Made by a program: the position numbers and the translations under genes. A DNA stretch of 35,250 nucleotides. Source: a virus. Numbering within the stretch: the stretch's first letter is position 1; every line of letters begins with the position of its first letter. The notes below the pieces were generated by a model that did not search any database, was not told the origin of the DNA, and saw nothing but the letters and a program-made list of their open reading frames with translations. The stretch covers positions 1 through 35,250 of IMG/VR virus record IMGVR_UViG_3300025853_000298; one strand, written 5' to 3'. Shown in pieces: positions 1 to 7,031 of this stretch.

Positions 1-1
1 G

Positions 2-931
2 ATCACATGCGGCGACCATGACCTCGCCGAGTTTCTGCGGCGCGCGATTGGGATGACGCTGTGCGGACAGAAGCGCGACCACGTCATCATGATCTGCAAC
101 GGCATCGGCGCGAACGGCAAGAGCCAGTTGATTGAGACGCTGGTTGAGATGCTGGGCGACTACGGGACGTTGGCGATGCCGAACCTCCTCAGCGCACGCA
201 CGCAGGACGCGCACCCTACCGAGCTGATGCAGCTTCGCGCTGCTCGCCTCGTGTACTGCGACGAGGTCAAGGGCAACAAGCTCGACGAGAGCAAGATCAA
301 GCGCATGACCGGCGCTCGCAGCATGACCGCTCGCGGCATGAATCAGGACCCGCAGACGTTTGCGGTCACCTGGACCGTCTGGGCCGACTGCAACGCGAAA
401 CCCACGATCGCTGGCACCGACGAGGGCATCTGGCGGCGTGTTCGCCTCGTTCCGTTTAACGCGCACTTTCCCGAGACCTCGCCGAAGCGCGACCCACACC
501 TCGCCGCCAAACTGCGCGCGGAGATGCCCGGGATCCTGGCATGGGCGATTGACGCCGCCGTGGACTATCTGCGCAGTGGCCTGCCGCAGTCGAAGACGGT
601 GTCCGCCGCGACAGAGGCTTATCGCCACGACCAAGACGTGCTTCACGAGTTCCTCGAGATCTGCACCGACAAGGAACGGGAAGGCGCGCCCGACGCGATG
701 GTCAAGACCGGCGCGCTGCATGCTGCCGTGTCCGTCTATATGTCCGAGTTCTTGGGCTACTCGCACCCATGGAGCAAGCGCAAACTCACGATGGAACTGG
801 TGAAGCGCGGCAAGTTCGAGCCCGCCAAACTTTCCGGCGGCGACCGGGTGATCCGTGGCCTGCACATGCACCCCGACTGGCGCAAACGGCTTGATCTGCC
901 AGAGCGCATCGGCCCGCATTGGATGAACTAA
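2..931 (+). CDS. SF3 (D5/DUF5906-type) replicative helicase, 5' partial
   Basis: Phage/plasmid primase-associated helicase that unwinds DNA at the replication fork. The frame is open to the left edge (codons from base 2 read ITCGDHDLAEFLRRAIG, typical of this family just before the ATPase core), so the true start lies outside the window and the ATG at 53 is internal. Visible motifs, numbered from the first codon in the window: Walker A GIGANGKS (about 34-41), Walker B-like LVYCDEV, the SF3 sensor region TWTVWADCNAKP, and an arginine-finger-like WRRVRLVPF. The C-terminal part, after HEFLEIC, resembles the usual C-terminal domain of phage primase-helicases. It overlaps the AEP primase gene by one base (TAATG at 929-933). 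The family is secure; the missing N terminus leaves it unknown whether a D5_N or other domain precedes. Confidence 0.9.
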   Translation: MTCGDHDLAEFLRRAIGMTLCGQKRDHVIMICNGIGANGKSQLIETLVEMLGDYGTLAMPNLLSARTQDAHPTELMQLRAARLVYCDEVKGNKLDESKIKRMTGARSMTARGMNQDPQTFAVTWTVWADCNAKPTIAGTDEGIWRRVRLVPFNAHFPETSPKRDPHLAAKLRAEMPGILAWAIDAAVDYLRSGLPQSKTVSAATEAYRHDQDVLHEFLEICTDKEREGAPDAMVKTGALHAAVSVYMSEFLGYSHPWSKRKLTMELVKRGKFEPAKLSGGDRVIRGLHMHPDWRKRLDLPERIGPHWMN

Positions 932-1908
932 TGCACGCCCCAACGATCCGCCAGTACCTCGGAGCCCTCGCCCTTGACGCAGACGCCCCGCAAACGTGGC
1001 AGGTGTTTGCGGACGCCCCAAGCGCTCGCGTCCGGCCTGAACACCGCCACGCCACGCTAGCCGACGCGATGCCCTGGCTACGTCGGGTGCAGCACAACGG
1101 CGGCGGTGTGTTCATGACGGTCAACGCCACCGACGGCGGCAGGCGAGCCGCCGACATTACCGCCGTTCGGTGCCTGTTCGTTGACGTGGACACGCCGCAG
1201 CCCGAGCCCAGGTGGCACCTGGAGCCGTCGTGCGTCGTGGAGTCCAGCCCGGGCAAGTGGCACGCCTATTGGGCTGTTGCCGACGAGATGCCGCTAGACG
1301 CGTTTGCCGCCGCCCAGCAGCGCCTAGCCCTGCACTATGACGGCGACGCCGCGTGCAAAGATCTGTCGCGGGTGCTTCGGGTGCCGGGAACGCTGCATCT
1401 CAAGGCCGAGCCGATCTGCGTTCGCCTGCACCATGTCGCGATCTGGGGAGTGTACGGGTCCGACGACGTGTTGCGCGACCTTGCACCGCTTCCCGAGCCG
1501 CAGACGCGGCGCGCACCGAGTCCCACCGCGCTTGCGACGGCGCAGCGCTGGACCGGCGACCGAGGCGAACGGCGAGAGATCGATCCGACGACCTTGCGCC
1601 TCACCGACCTGTTCCGAGATCTGGGCATGGCGCTTGACCAGCAGCGCGGCGCCGGCCTCGCGATCGTGTGCCCATGGGCGGCCGAGCACAGCTCAGAGAC
1701 AGCAACGACCGCAACGATGGTGTGGGACGGCGACGGCGCGACCCTCGCCGGTTTCAAATGCCTGCACGCGCACTGCGCCGATCGGAGCCTGCGCGATGTG
1801 ATGAGCCTCTACGCGCGCCACCTCGACGCCTACGCGCAGACACGTCCTGCACCGAGCCGCAACGCCGAGCGCGTCGCAAAGCGGCTGTCCGTTCTCGATC
1901 GCTTCTAG
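931..1908 (+). CDS. AEP-superfamily (RepB-like) DNA primase
   Basis: Archaeo-eukaryotic-type primase expected to make primers for phage replication. Residues numbered from the ATG at 931: an FVDVD metal-binding motif (83-87, D85/D87), SSPGKWHAYW (106-114, catalytic H111), and KDLSRVLRVPG (143-153), the three-part signature of this superfamily. The C-terminal part has a CPWAAEHS ... FKCLHAHC pattern that looks like a zinc-binding module often found where these primases are fused to SF3 helicases. A TTG at 919 would add four residues, but ATG 931 forms a TAATG junction with the helicase gene and is preferred. In most known proteins primase and helicase are one chain or run primase then helicase; here they are separate genes in reverse order. 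Confidence 0.85.
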   Translation: MHAPTIRQYLGALALDADAPQTWQVFADAPSARVRPEHRHATLADAMPWLRRVQHNGGGVFMTVNATDGGRRAADITAVRCLFVDVDTPQPEPRWHLEPSCVVESSPGKWHAYWAVADEMPLDAFAAAQQRLALHYDGDAACKDLSRVLRVPGTLHLKAEPICVRLHHVAIWGVYGSDDVLRDLAPLPEPQTRRAPSPTALATAQRWTGDRGERREIDPTTLRLTDLFRDLGMALDQQRGAGLAIVCPWAAEHSSETATTATMVWDGDGATLAGFKCLHAHCADRSLRDVMSLYARHLDAYAQTRPAPSRNAERVAKRLSVLDRF

Positions 1909-1916
1909 GAGACACC

Positions 1917-2150
1917 ATGATCACCGAAATCTGCATGACCGACGAGCATCTTCAGGTCCTTAACGCCGGGGGGACAGTCGGGTATGTCGCCGAGGGACAC
2001 GCGATCGATGTGGATGACGTGTTCGCTGTTTACAACTCCGCAGGCGTCCCCGTGCGATTCGCTGTCGTTACCTGGACCATAGTGACCGACACCGAGACGC
2101 ACCTCGGGCTGGAGGCTTGGGACGAAGGCGAGATTGGGAAGGCGCACTAA
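1917..2150 (+). CDS. Small acidic protein of unknown function
   Basis: A 77-residue acidic protein that I do not recognise. It starts at ATG 1917 behind a good ribosome-binding site (AGGAGA at 1907-1912) and ends in a TAATG junction with the SF2 helicase gene at 2148-2152. The N terminus reads MITEICMTDEHLQVLNAGG and the rest is predicted mixed beta, with no signal peptide, membrane segment or cysteine cluster. Its tight placement between primase and helicase suggests it is translated with the replication genes, but gives no function. Confidence 0.7.
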   Translation: MITEICMTDEHLQVLNAGGTVGYVAEGHAIDVDDVFAVYNSAGVPVRFAVVTWTIVTDTETHLGLEAWDEGEIGKAH

Positions 2151-3628
2151 TGCAGCTCGACCTATTCGCCGACCGACCGCAGCCGCAGCCGCCAACCTGG
2201 GGACCGTTCCCCCCCCGCGCATGGCAGGCCGCAGCCCTCCCGATCGCGCTGCAGCACATCGCCGACGGTGGCCGCAGCGTGATCAGCGCGATCATGGGCA
2301 GCGGCAAGTCGGTCCTCATCGCCGAGATCTGCAAACGCACACGCGGCCGCATCGTGGTCACCGTCCCCACCGTCGCGCTCGTCGAGCAACTGTCTGCGAC
2401 CATCTCGCGTCGATGCGGCGCCGTGTCGGTCGGCTGCTACTACACACACGCAAGCGACACCGACTGTCGCATAACCGTCGTCTGCCTGCCGAGCCTGACG
2501 CGCTACGTCGAGGCGACCGCACACCTACCGCCGCCGCTGTGGATCGCCGACGAGGCGCACCGCACCGAGGCCGAGCAGTGCGTTGCCGTTTATGACTCGC
2601 TCGCCCCGCACGCCGCCCTCGGCGTCACCGCGACCCCGTTTCGCGCCGACGAGTCTGAGCGCCTGAGCCTGTGGGATTCGCTCGCCTACGAATACACCGC
2701 CGCCGATGCTCTGCGCGACGGTGTCGTAGTGCCGTTCCGCGTCCAGCTCTGGGACGGCAACGGCACGTCGGATCTCGACGCCGTGTGCCTGCGCCTGATC
2801 CGTGAGCACGCCAAAGGTCCCGGCCTCGTCAACGCCCGCAACATCGACGACGCCGAGGCGCACGCGGCCTGGTTGACCGCTCGCGGCGTGTCCGCCGTGG
2901 CCGTGCATAGCGGCTTGGATCGCGACGAGATAGCCGCGCGCCTTCAACGTCTGCGCGTCGGCGAGCTCGCGTGCGTCGTGCATGTCTCGATGCTGCAGGA
3001 GGGTGTGGATCTTCCGTGGCTGCGCTGGTTGTGTATGCGCCGCCCCGTCCGCAGCCGCGTTCGGTTCGTGCAGGAGGTCGGGCGAGTGCTTCGCGCGCAC
3101 GAGGGCAAGACGCGCGCCGAACTGCTGGACCCGCACGACCTCTTCGACACGTTCGGCCTCACCTACGAGGCGATCTTGGCCGGCGACACGAAGCCCGCAA
3201 AGGCCGACGCCGACCCGCTCGCCGACGAGGTCGCAGCCTGCCTCGGCATCGATCCCGACGTGCCCGAGTTTCCATGGGCGCCGCTTGAGCAGGCGAAGGC
3301 CCGTGCTCGCCGCCTCAAGCCCGTCCGCCGCTACGTCCGTCGGTTGTACCTGGCGCTACTGGCGGAAGGCGTGATCGAGGAGCGCATCAGCTCGACGCAC
3401 TGGCGCGGCAAAAAGCCGAGCGACAAGCAACTCAGTGCGGTCGGCTGGATGTGCGGGGGGATGGCGCGAGACACCGCGATCCCGCTGCCGCACCGAAAGG
3501 CGCTCGCCGTGGTGCGAGACAACGCCGCCGACCTGAAACGCGGCGACGTGTCCGATCTGCTGTCGATCGGCGCGGCAATGAAGGCGCGCAAGCGGCGCGG
3601 GGACCCGTGGCCGCTGGGAGGGGAGTAG
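2150..3628 (+). CDS. SF2 DEAD/DEAH-box helicase
   Basis: ATP-dependent superfamily 2 helicase of 492 residues, likely acting in phage replication or recombination. Motifs: Walker A IMGSGKS (48-54), VPTVALVEQL (motif Ia), DEAH (134-137), GVTATPFRADE (motif III, near 157-167), a second RecA-like lobe with HVSMLQEGVDLP and QEVGRVLR (motif VI). The basic C-terminal region (VRRYVRRLYLALL onward) has no recognised domain. The N terminus, MQLDLF, exactly contains the pentapeptide QLDLF, which matches the bacterial sliding-clamp-binding consensus QL(S/D)LF, so recruitment to the host beta clamp is plausible (inference). ATG 2150 is chosen over upstream starts because of the TAATG overlap with the previous gene. 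A Gly-rich, GC-rich stop region is followed by a 68-bp gap. Confidence 0.9.
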   Translation: MQLDLFADRPQPQPPTWGPFPPRAWQAAALPIALQHIADGGRSVISAIMGSGKSVLIAEICKRTRGRIVVTVPTVALVEQLSATISRRCGAVSVGCYYTHASDTDCRITVVCLPSLTRYVEATAHLPPPLWIADEAHRTEAEQCVAVYDSLAPHAALGVTATPFRADESERLSLWDSLAYEYTAADALRDGVVVPFRVQLWDGNGTSDLDAVCLRLIREHAKGPGLVNARNIDDAEAHAAWLTARGVSAVAVHSGLDRDEIAARLQRLRVGELACVVHVSMLQEGVDLPWLRWLCMRRPVRSRVRFVQEVGRVLRAHEGKTRAELLDPHDLFDTFGLTYEAILAGDTKPAKADADPLADEVAACLGIDPDVPEFPWAPLEQAKARARRLKPVRRYVRRLYLALLAEGVIEERISSTHWRGKKPSDKQLSAVGWMCGGMARDTAIPLPHRKALAVVRDNAADLKRGDVSDLLSIGAAMKARKRRGDPWPLGGE

Positions 3629-3635
3629 ACACAAC

Positions 3636-3681
3636 GTAAACACAGGTTGTTGACGCCGTGTTACCGAGCGTGTAAACACAC
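3636..3681 (+). promoter_or_regulatory. Repeated GTAAACACA boxes in the gap before gene 3697
   Basis: The gap holds two direct copies of GTAAACACA (3636-3644 and 3672-3680), 36 bp apart, with an imperfect inverted copy GTGTTAC between them (3658-3664). A TTGACG (3650-3655) lies 17 bp upstream of TAAACA (3673-3678) and could be a weak sigma-70-type promoter. An AGGAGG ribosome-binding site follows at 3687-3692. This looks like an operator/promoter for the nuclease operon; the protein that binds is unknown. Confidence 0.4.
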
Positions 3682-3696
3682 AGCGCAGGAGGAAAC

Positions 3697-4035
3697 ATGA
3701 GCACACTTGCACAAGAACTTGAGACCAAGGCCGAGATCCAGTCACGCCGGGTCATCCGTCGCGACGGCGGCACAATCGACATCAACCGACACGCCAGCGG
3801 CACCGTCACACTCGGATGCAAGGCGCCGGGATGCACGCTCGTCGTTCACCTCGACCCGGGCCAGGCGCGCGAGGTCGGCGAGACGCTCGCCGCGTTCGAC
3901 GCCGAGACTGGCACCGGGTCGGCCAAGGTCTCGCGAGCGCTGGCGTTCCTGCGCGCTCTGGAGATGACGCAGCGCGAGGCCCGGACCTTGCGCGGAATGC
4001 TGCCGGAACTGGCAGAGGAGCCCGGCAATGTCTGA
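3697..4035 (+). CDS. Hypothetical protein, first gene of the nuclease operon
   Basis: A 112-residue protein that I do not recognise. It has a strong AGGAGG ribosome-binding site five bases before the ATG. An N-terminal charged helix is followed by a short beta-rich segment with GCKAPGC (two cysteines four residues apart) and a C-terminal helical part rich in Arg and Glu (MTQREARTLRGMLPEL). It overlaps the PD-(D/E)XK nuclease by eight bases, so the two are probably co-translated and it may serve recombination or replication; this is context only. Confidence 0.75.
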   Translation: MSTLAQELETKAEIQSRRVIRRDGGTIDINRHASGTVTLGCKAPGCTLVVHLDPGQAREVGETLAAFDAETGTGSAKVSRALAFLRALEMTQREARTLRGMLPELAEEPGNV

Positions 4036-4942
4036 TTTTCCATGGCACAACCCGACCGACCCGCCGCCGCTGGGCATTCACTACGACATGAGCGACCGCG
4101 ACTATCACGCCCTCCCCGCGATGCGTTGGTCGACGCTGTCAGCGGGGCTGAACTCGGCGCGCGCGCTGAATCACCGGCTGCACGAGTCGCGTGCTGACAG
4201 TCCCGCCCTCCGCATCGGCCGCGCCGTGCATCTGCGCGTGCTGCAGCCCAAGGTCTACGCCGCTGCCGTCGCTATCGTGCCCGACGAGCACATCACCGCG
4301 TCCGGCGCGATGAGCTCCAGCAAGGCCGCGCGAGCATGGCGCGAGGAGACCGCGACGTGGGCCGAGTCCGTGATCAGCCCGCGCGAGGCCGCAGAGATCC
4401 AGACGTGGGCGCGGCTGGTCGATGCCCACGACGGCGCCCGCGAGTTGCTTGCGCGCTGCACGCACCGCGAGGTGACCGCCGTGTGGACCGAGGACGACGG
4501 CGCCGGAGGGTCCATCGTGTGCAAGGCCCGCGCCGACATGCTCGGGCCTTCGCTGCTCGCCGACCTCAAGACGTGGAGCCCTCGCAGCGGGTTCAACGCG
4601 AGGACGTTCGGCCGCGAGTGCTGGTCGCGCAACTATCACGCGCAGCTCGGGTTCTACGCTCGCGGCTTCGCAGCGCACGACTACACGACCGCCGATCGCG
4701 GCTTTCTTGTCGTGAACAAGGGCGACGGCGGCGACGTCGGGGCGCTGATCTGTGACGGCGACATGAACGCGGCCGGTGACGCCGACGCGGTCGCAGCGCT
4801 CGACGTACTGCGCGCGGCGCTGCGGACGAACACCTGGGAGGGCGCAATGCCGGGAGTCGGCACTCTGTCGCTCCCCGCGTATGCCTACGAGAGCGACAAC
4901 AACGCCGACAGCCTGGGGCTCGTCGGGCTGGGGGACGCATGA
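4028..4942 (+). CDS. PD-(D/E)XK exonuclease, RecE/DUF3799-like
   Basis: Predicted phage 5'-3' exonuclease (exodeoxyribonuclease VIII type) that would produce single-stranded ends for homologous recombination. The 304-residue chain starts with the usual GIHYDMSDRDYHALPAMRWS segment, then RIGRAVHLRVLQP (the conserved histidine region), EVTAVWTEDD, and the catalytic core KARADML ... LADLKTWSP, i.e. D-x(n)-D-x-K, followed by YHAQLGFYARG, the conserved QxxxY-like motif of this class. It overlaps the gene before by eight bases and the gene after by ATGA, forming a three-gene unit. No single-strand annealing protein of the Bet/RecT/Erf type is recognisable nearby, so the 236-residue product that follows is the candidate partner. 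Confidence 0.85.
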   Translation: MSDFPWHNPTDPPPLGIHYDMSDRDYHALPAMRWSTLSAGLNSARALNHRLHESRADSPALRIGRAVHLRVLQPKVYAAAVAIVPDEHITASGAMSSSKAARAWREETATWAESVISPREAAEIQTWARLVDAHDGARELLARCTHREVTAVWTEDDGAGGSIVCKARADMLGPSLLADLKTWSPRSGFNARTFGRECWSRNYHAQLGFYARGFAAHDYTTADRGFLVVNKGDGGDVGALICDGDMNAAGDADAVAALDVLRAALRTNTWEGAMPGVGTLSLPAYAYESDNNADSLGLVGLGDA

Positions 4943-5649
4943 GCAACAACAACCCGACGAGCCTCGCGGACCTGTACCCAGGCCGCTTTCTCAAGGCCGG
5001 TCACCTGATGCACAAGGGACGCGACTACTTCACGCTCACGATCGCGCAGGTGTTCACCGAGGAGCTGGCCGGAGACAAAGGCGCCGAACTCAAGGCGATC
5101 ATCACGTTCCGCGAAAGCCCGATGCAGCACGTGCTGCCGAAGATCAACGCGCACTGCATCGCTGCCATGCTCGGCGCCGATGTCCGGCAGTGGGTCGGCA
5201 AGCGGATCAGCCTGTACGCAACGGACAAGCTGATGCCGTTCCCCGGCCGCACCGGCGAGGATCGCTTCTGCGTCCGGGTCTACGGCAGCCCGGAGATCGA
5301 CAAGCCGATCGCGATCGAGTTCCGGCCGCCGAGGCGCAAGGCGATCCGCATGACGATGCAGCCGACCGGCAAGCCCGCGCAGAAGCAGCCGCAGAAGGCA
5401 AAGCCCCAGCAGCCCGCGCCGCAGAAGCCGTCACCGCTGCTCGAGGGTGATGTGCTCGCCCATCATCGCAAGCGCCTGCGCGCGAAGGCTGGCGAGTTCG
5501 GCAACGAGGAGGCCGCCGAAAGCGCCTACCGATGGGCGCTGCGTCAGGCGACCGGCCGCGCGGAAGATGCTGAGGTGCATCTCGCCGAGCTCACCGAGGA
5601 CCAGGCGCGCGCCGCCTACGAGCGGCTCCGGGCTGAGGCTCCGGGCTGA
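4939..5649 (+). CDS. Nuclease-partner DNA-metabolism protein (function unproven)
   Basis: A 236-residue protein whose N-terminal 125 residues look like a small beta-barrel family often found beside phage PD-(D/E)XK nucleases: LADLYPGRFLKAGHL, TLTIAQVFTEEL, LPKINAHCIAAMLGADVRQWVGKRISLY, DRFCVRVYG. It is followed by a Pro/Gln/Lys-rich linker (about 140-165) and a helical C-terminal domain of about 70 residues. The same layout (compact fold, flexible linker, acidic or helical tail) is common in single-stranded DNA-binding proteins, and such a role would suit the preceding exonuclease, but I see no diagnostic motif. ATGA overlap with the nuclease gene. The ORF ends just before the structured non-coding region. 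Confidence 0.75.
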   Translation: MSNNNPTSLADLYPGRFLKAGHLMHKGRDYFTLTIAQVFTEELAGDKGAELKAIITFRESPMQHVLPKINAHCIAAMLGADVRQWVGKRISLYATDKLMPFPGRTGEDRFCVRVYGSPEIDKPIAIEFRPPRRKAIRMTMQPTGKPAQKQPQKAKPQQPAPQKPSPLLEGDVLAHHRKRLRAKAGEFGNEEAAESAYRWALRQATGRAEDAEVHLAELTEDQARAAYERLRAEAPG

Positions 5650-5910
5650 CAGACACGCCGTCGCAGTGACGGCACCCCGCGCCGCATTCGTTGAGTGCAG
5701 ACAGGCGGCGCGGGTCACGGCAGCAGGGTTGCGGGCGGTGATACGACGCCCGGTCGGGTTCGACTCCCGGCACTGCCTCCATGGCTGCACGGTGCAGTCG
5801 CCCGGTCGGCACTCCGACACCGCGCGAGAGCGCACACCGGCCCGAGGGGGCCACTCGTCGGGGTCACGGCTCCTAACCTAGCCGGCCGGGTTTTTACGAG
5901 AGAGGGCGCG
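5650..5910 (+). ncRNA. Highly structured non-coding stretch, candidate RNA gene or attachment region
   Basis: No good reading frame fills these 261 bases, but inverted repeats do. In order: GCCGTC/GACGGC (5657-5662, 5668-5673); CCCGCGCCGC/GCGGCGCGGG, a perfect 10-bp stem with a 19-base loop (5676-5685, 5705-5714); CGGGCG/CGCCCG (5732-5737, 5747-5752); a tRNA-like T arm and CCA end (5754-5781); CTGCAC/GTGCAG (5785-5790, 5792-5797); GTCGG/CCGAC around a CACT loop near 5804-5817; GCGC/GCGC closed by GAGA; and CGGCT/AGCCG followed shortly by GTTTTT (about 5867-5896), which resembles a terminator. The set reads like a folded transcript ending in a terminator. It could instead be a leader of the HTH gene at 5911 or a prophage attachment region. 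Confidence 0.4.
5704..5781 (+). other. tRNA-like 3' half (T arm, acceptor strand, CCA), no canonical tRNA
   Basis: Bases 5754-5770 form a textbook T arm: stem TCGGG/CCCGG with loop TTCGACT. They are followed by the acceptor-like strand CACTGCC, then T and an encoded CCA (5779-5781). GGCGGCG at 5704-5710 can pair with CACTGCC at six of seven positions, giving a 75-base body plus CCA, tRNA size. However, no D arm can be drawn, and the central stem (CGGGCG/CGCCCG) has a nine-base loop instead of seven, so this is not a working canonical tRNA. It may be a decayed tRNA, a tRNA mimic, or the tRNA-end copy that integrating phages carry at attP. Confidence 0.35.
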
Positions 5911-6186
5911 ATGTTGCGAGGCGCAGCACTAAGCGGGCGGGGGCGGCCCTGGCATCGGCGCCGCGCGGCTCAACAGTTGCGCGAGGCCATGCAGGGCGAC
6001 GACCTGACCGAGCTCGGCGCCGCTATCCGTGTCGCGCGTCGCGCGCTGCGGATGACACTGCGGGACCTCGAGGCGGTCTCGGGCTGGTCGCGGTCGATGA
6101 TCGCGTACATGGAGCGAGGCGAGCGGTGGAGCGACGATGCCGCCGTCGACGTGCTCGCCGTGCTGGTGGGAAGGATGGAAGGATGA
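5911..6186 (+). CDS. Small XRE-family helix-turn-helix regulator
   Basis: DNA-binding regulator of 91 residues. The helix-turn-helix lies in the C-terminal half: LGAAIRVARRALRMTLRDLE then AVSGWSRSMIAYMERGERW, the typical XRE/Cro pattern with recognition helix around WSRSMIAYMERG. The N-terminal 25 residues are basic. The ATG at 5911 was chosen because it follows the purine-rich GAGAGAGGG (5898-5906); longer frames upstream would run through the structured non-coding region. It overlaps the next gene by ATGA. Position just downstream of a structured leader suggests a switch or operon-control role, which is inference. Confidence 0.75.
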   Translation: MLRGAALSGRGRPWHRRRAAQQLREAMQGDDLTELGAAIRVARRALRMTLRDLEAVSGWSRSMIAYMERGERWSDDAAVDVLAVLVGRMEG

Positions 6187-6539
6187 GCGTAGTTTACTGG
6201 CGCGCTCGCGCGGAGCAAGCAGAGCAAAAGCTGAAGCTTTGCTTGCGGGGGATCGGACTGATCGGCGCTAGCGCGGGGCTATACAATGACGCGAACTGCC
6301 CGATCCCAATGGTCGAGGTTGTCACGCGCGTGGTGGACGAGATCGCCCGCCTGACCCGCGAGCGCGACGAGGCGCGGGCTGCGATCAAGGACGCATACGG
6401 CGAGGGATGGTCGGACGGTGGGCACAGTGCAGAGTCGTTGTACGCTGGATACGGGTCGCACGACTTCGATGCTGCATGGCTTGCGTCCGACGCCATGCGC
6501 GCCGCAGACAAGGCCCTCGCAACCGAGGCCGCACAGTGA
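6183..6539 (+). CDS. Hypothetical protein with C-terminal helical domain
   Basis: A 118-residue protein I cannot assign to a named family. It has an N-terminal coiled-coil-like helix (WRARAEQAEQKLKLCLRGIG), a short middle segment, then ARLTRERDEARAAIKDAYGEG and a C-terminal stretch (SLYAGYGSHDFDAAWLASDA) of a kind seen in many small phage early proteins. Joined by ATGA to the HTH gene and by GTGA to the transglycosylase gene, so the three are probably translated together. Confidence 0.7.
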   Translation: MSVVYWRARAEQAEQKLKLCLRGIGLIGASAGLYNDANCPIPMVEVVTRVVDEIARLTRERDEARAAIKDAYGEGWSDGGHSAESLYAGYGSHDFDAAWLASDAMRAADKALATEAAQ

Positions 6540-7027
6540 CCGCTCTGCTTGCCGCCCTCCTGCTGCTCACCAGCAGTCCGCAACCGTGCTCGCAGTCGCT
6601 GTCCGCTGCGATCGAGCACGTCGAGAGCCGGGGGCACACGCTCGCGGTATCGCGGACGGGCGCGCGCGGTCTGTGGCAGGTCATGCCGCAGTGGTCGCGC
6701 TGGCCGTCGTGGGCGCTGCACGTCCCCGCGATCGGACGCTGGGAGGGCTGCCGGATTCTGCGGCGGTGGCAGGGGCGAGCTCGTCGGCAGTGTCGGCGGG
6801 AAGGGCGCGGGTGCCGGGTGATGGTGCGAGCGCTCGCTGGGTACAACGCGGGCAACGCGGGGCTGCGCGGCCGGTCGCGGCGAGGGATGGACTACGCGCG
6901 GGCGGTGCTCGCAAGAACGACGGCGAGGGGTCAAGCGACCAACAACCCCCGGCGCCGTCCAGTCACCCGGGCAACCCGTCGCGCGCGGGCTCTGCGCCGG
7001 GTGGCGCATTCGCACAGAGGGAGGTGA
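6536..7027 (+). CDS. Secreted lytic transglycosylase (SLT domain)
   Basis: Predicted peptidoglycan-cleaving lytic transglycosylase of 163 residues. It starts at GTG 6536 in a GTGA overlap. Residues 1-16 (VTALLAALLLLTSSPQ) are a short signal sequence, with a Cys at 18. The SLT core follows: AAIEHVESRG with catalytic Glu near residue 30, GARGLWQVMPQW (44-55), and ALAGYNAGNAGLRG, the conserved tyrosine/asparagine motif. The last 25 residues are strongly Arg-rich. The gene sits among early DNA-metabolism genes rather than with the endolysin on the other strand, so it is not simply part of the lysis cassette. Roles could be host-wall modification early in infection, or an accessory lysis function. 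Confidence 0.8.
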   Translation: MTALLAALLLLTSSPQPCSQSLSAAIEHVESRGHTLAVSRTGARGLWQVMPQWSRWPSWALHVPAIGRWEGCRILRRWQGRARRQCRREGRGCRVMVRALAGYNAGNAGLRGRSRRGMDYARAVLARTTARGQATNNPRRRPVTRATRRARALRRVAHSHRGR

Positions 7028-7031
7028 AGAC

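Noticed and set aside
919-930. TTG start for the AEP primase
   Set aside because: ATG 931 forms a TAATG junction with the helicase gene, the style used throughout the window; the four extra residues add nothing.
5704-5781. Functional tRNA gene
   Set aside because: T arm and CCA fit, but no D arm can be formed and the central stem has a nine-base loop, so it is reported only as tRNA-like.
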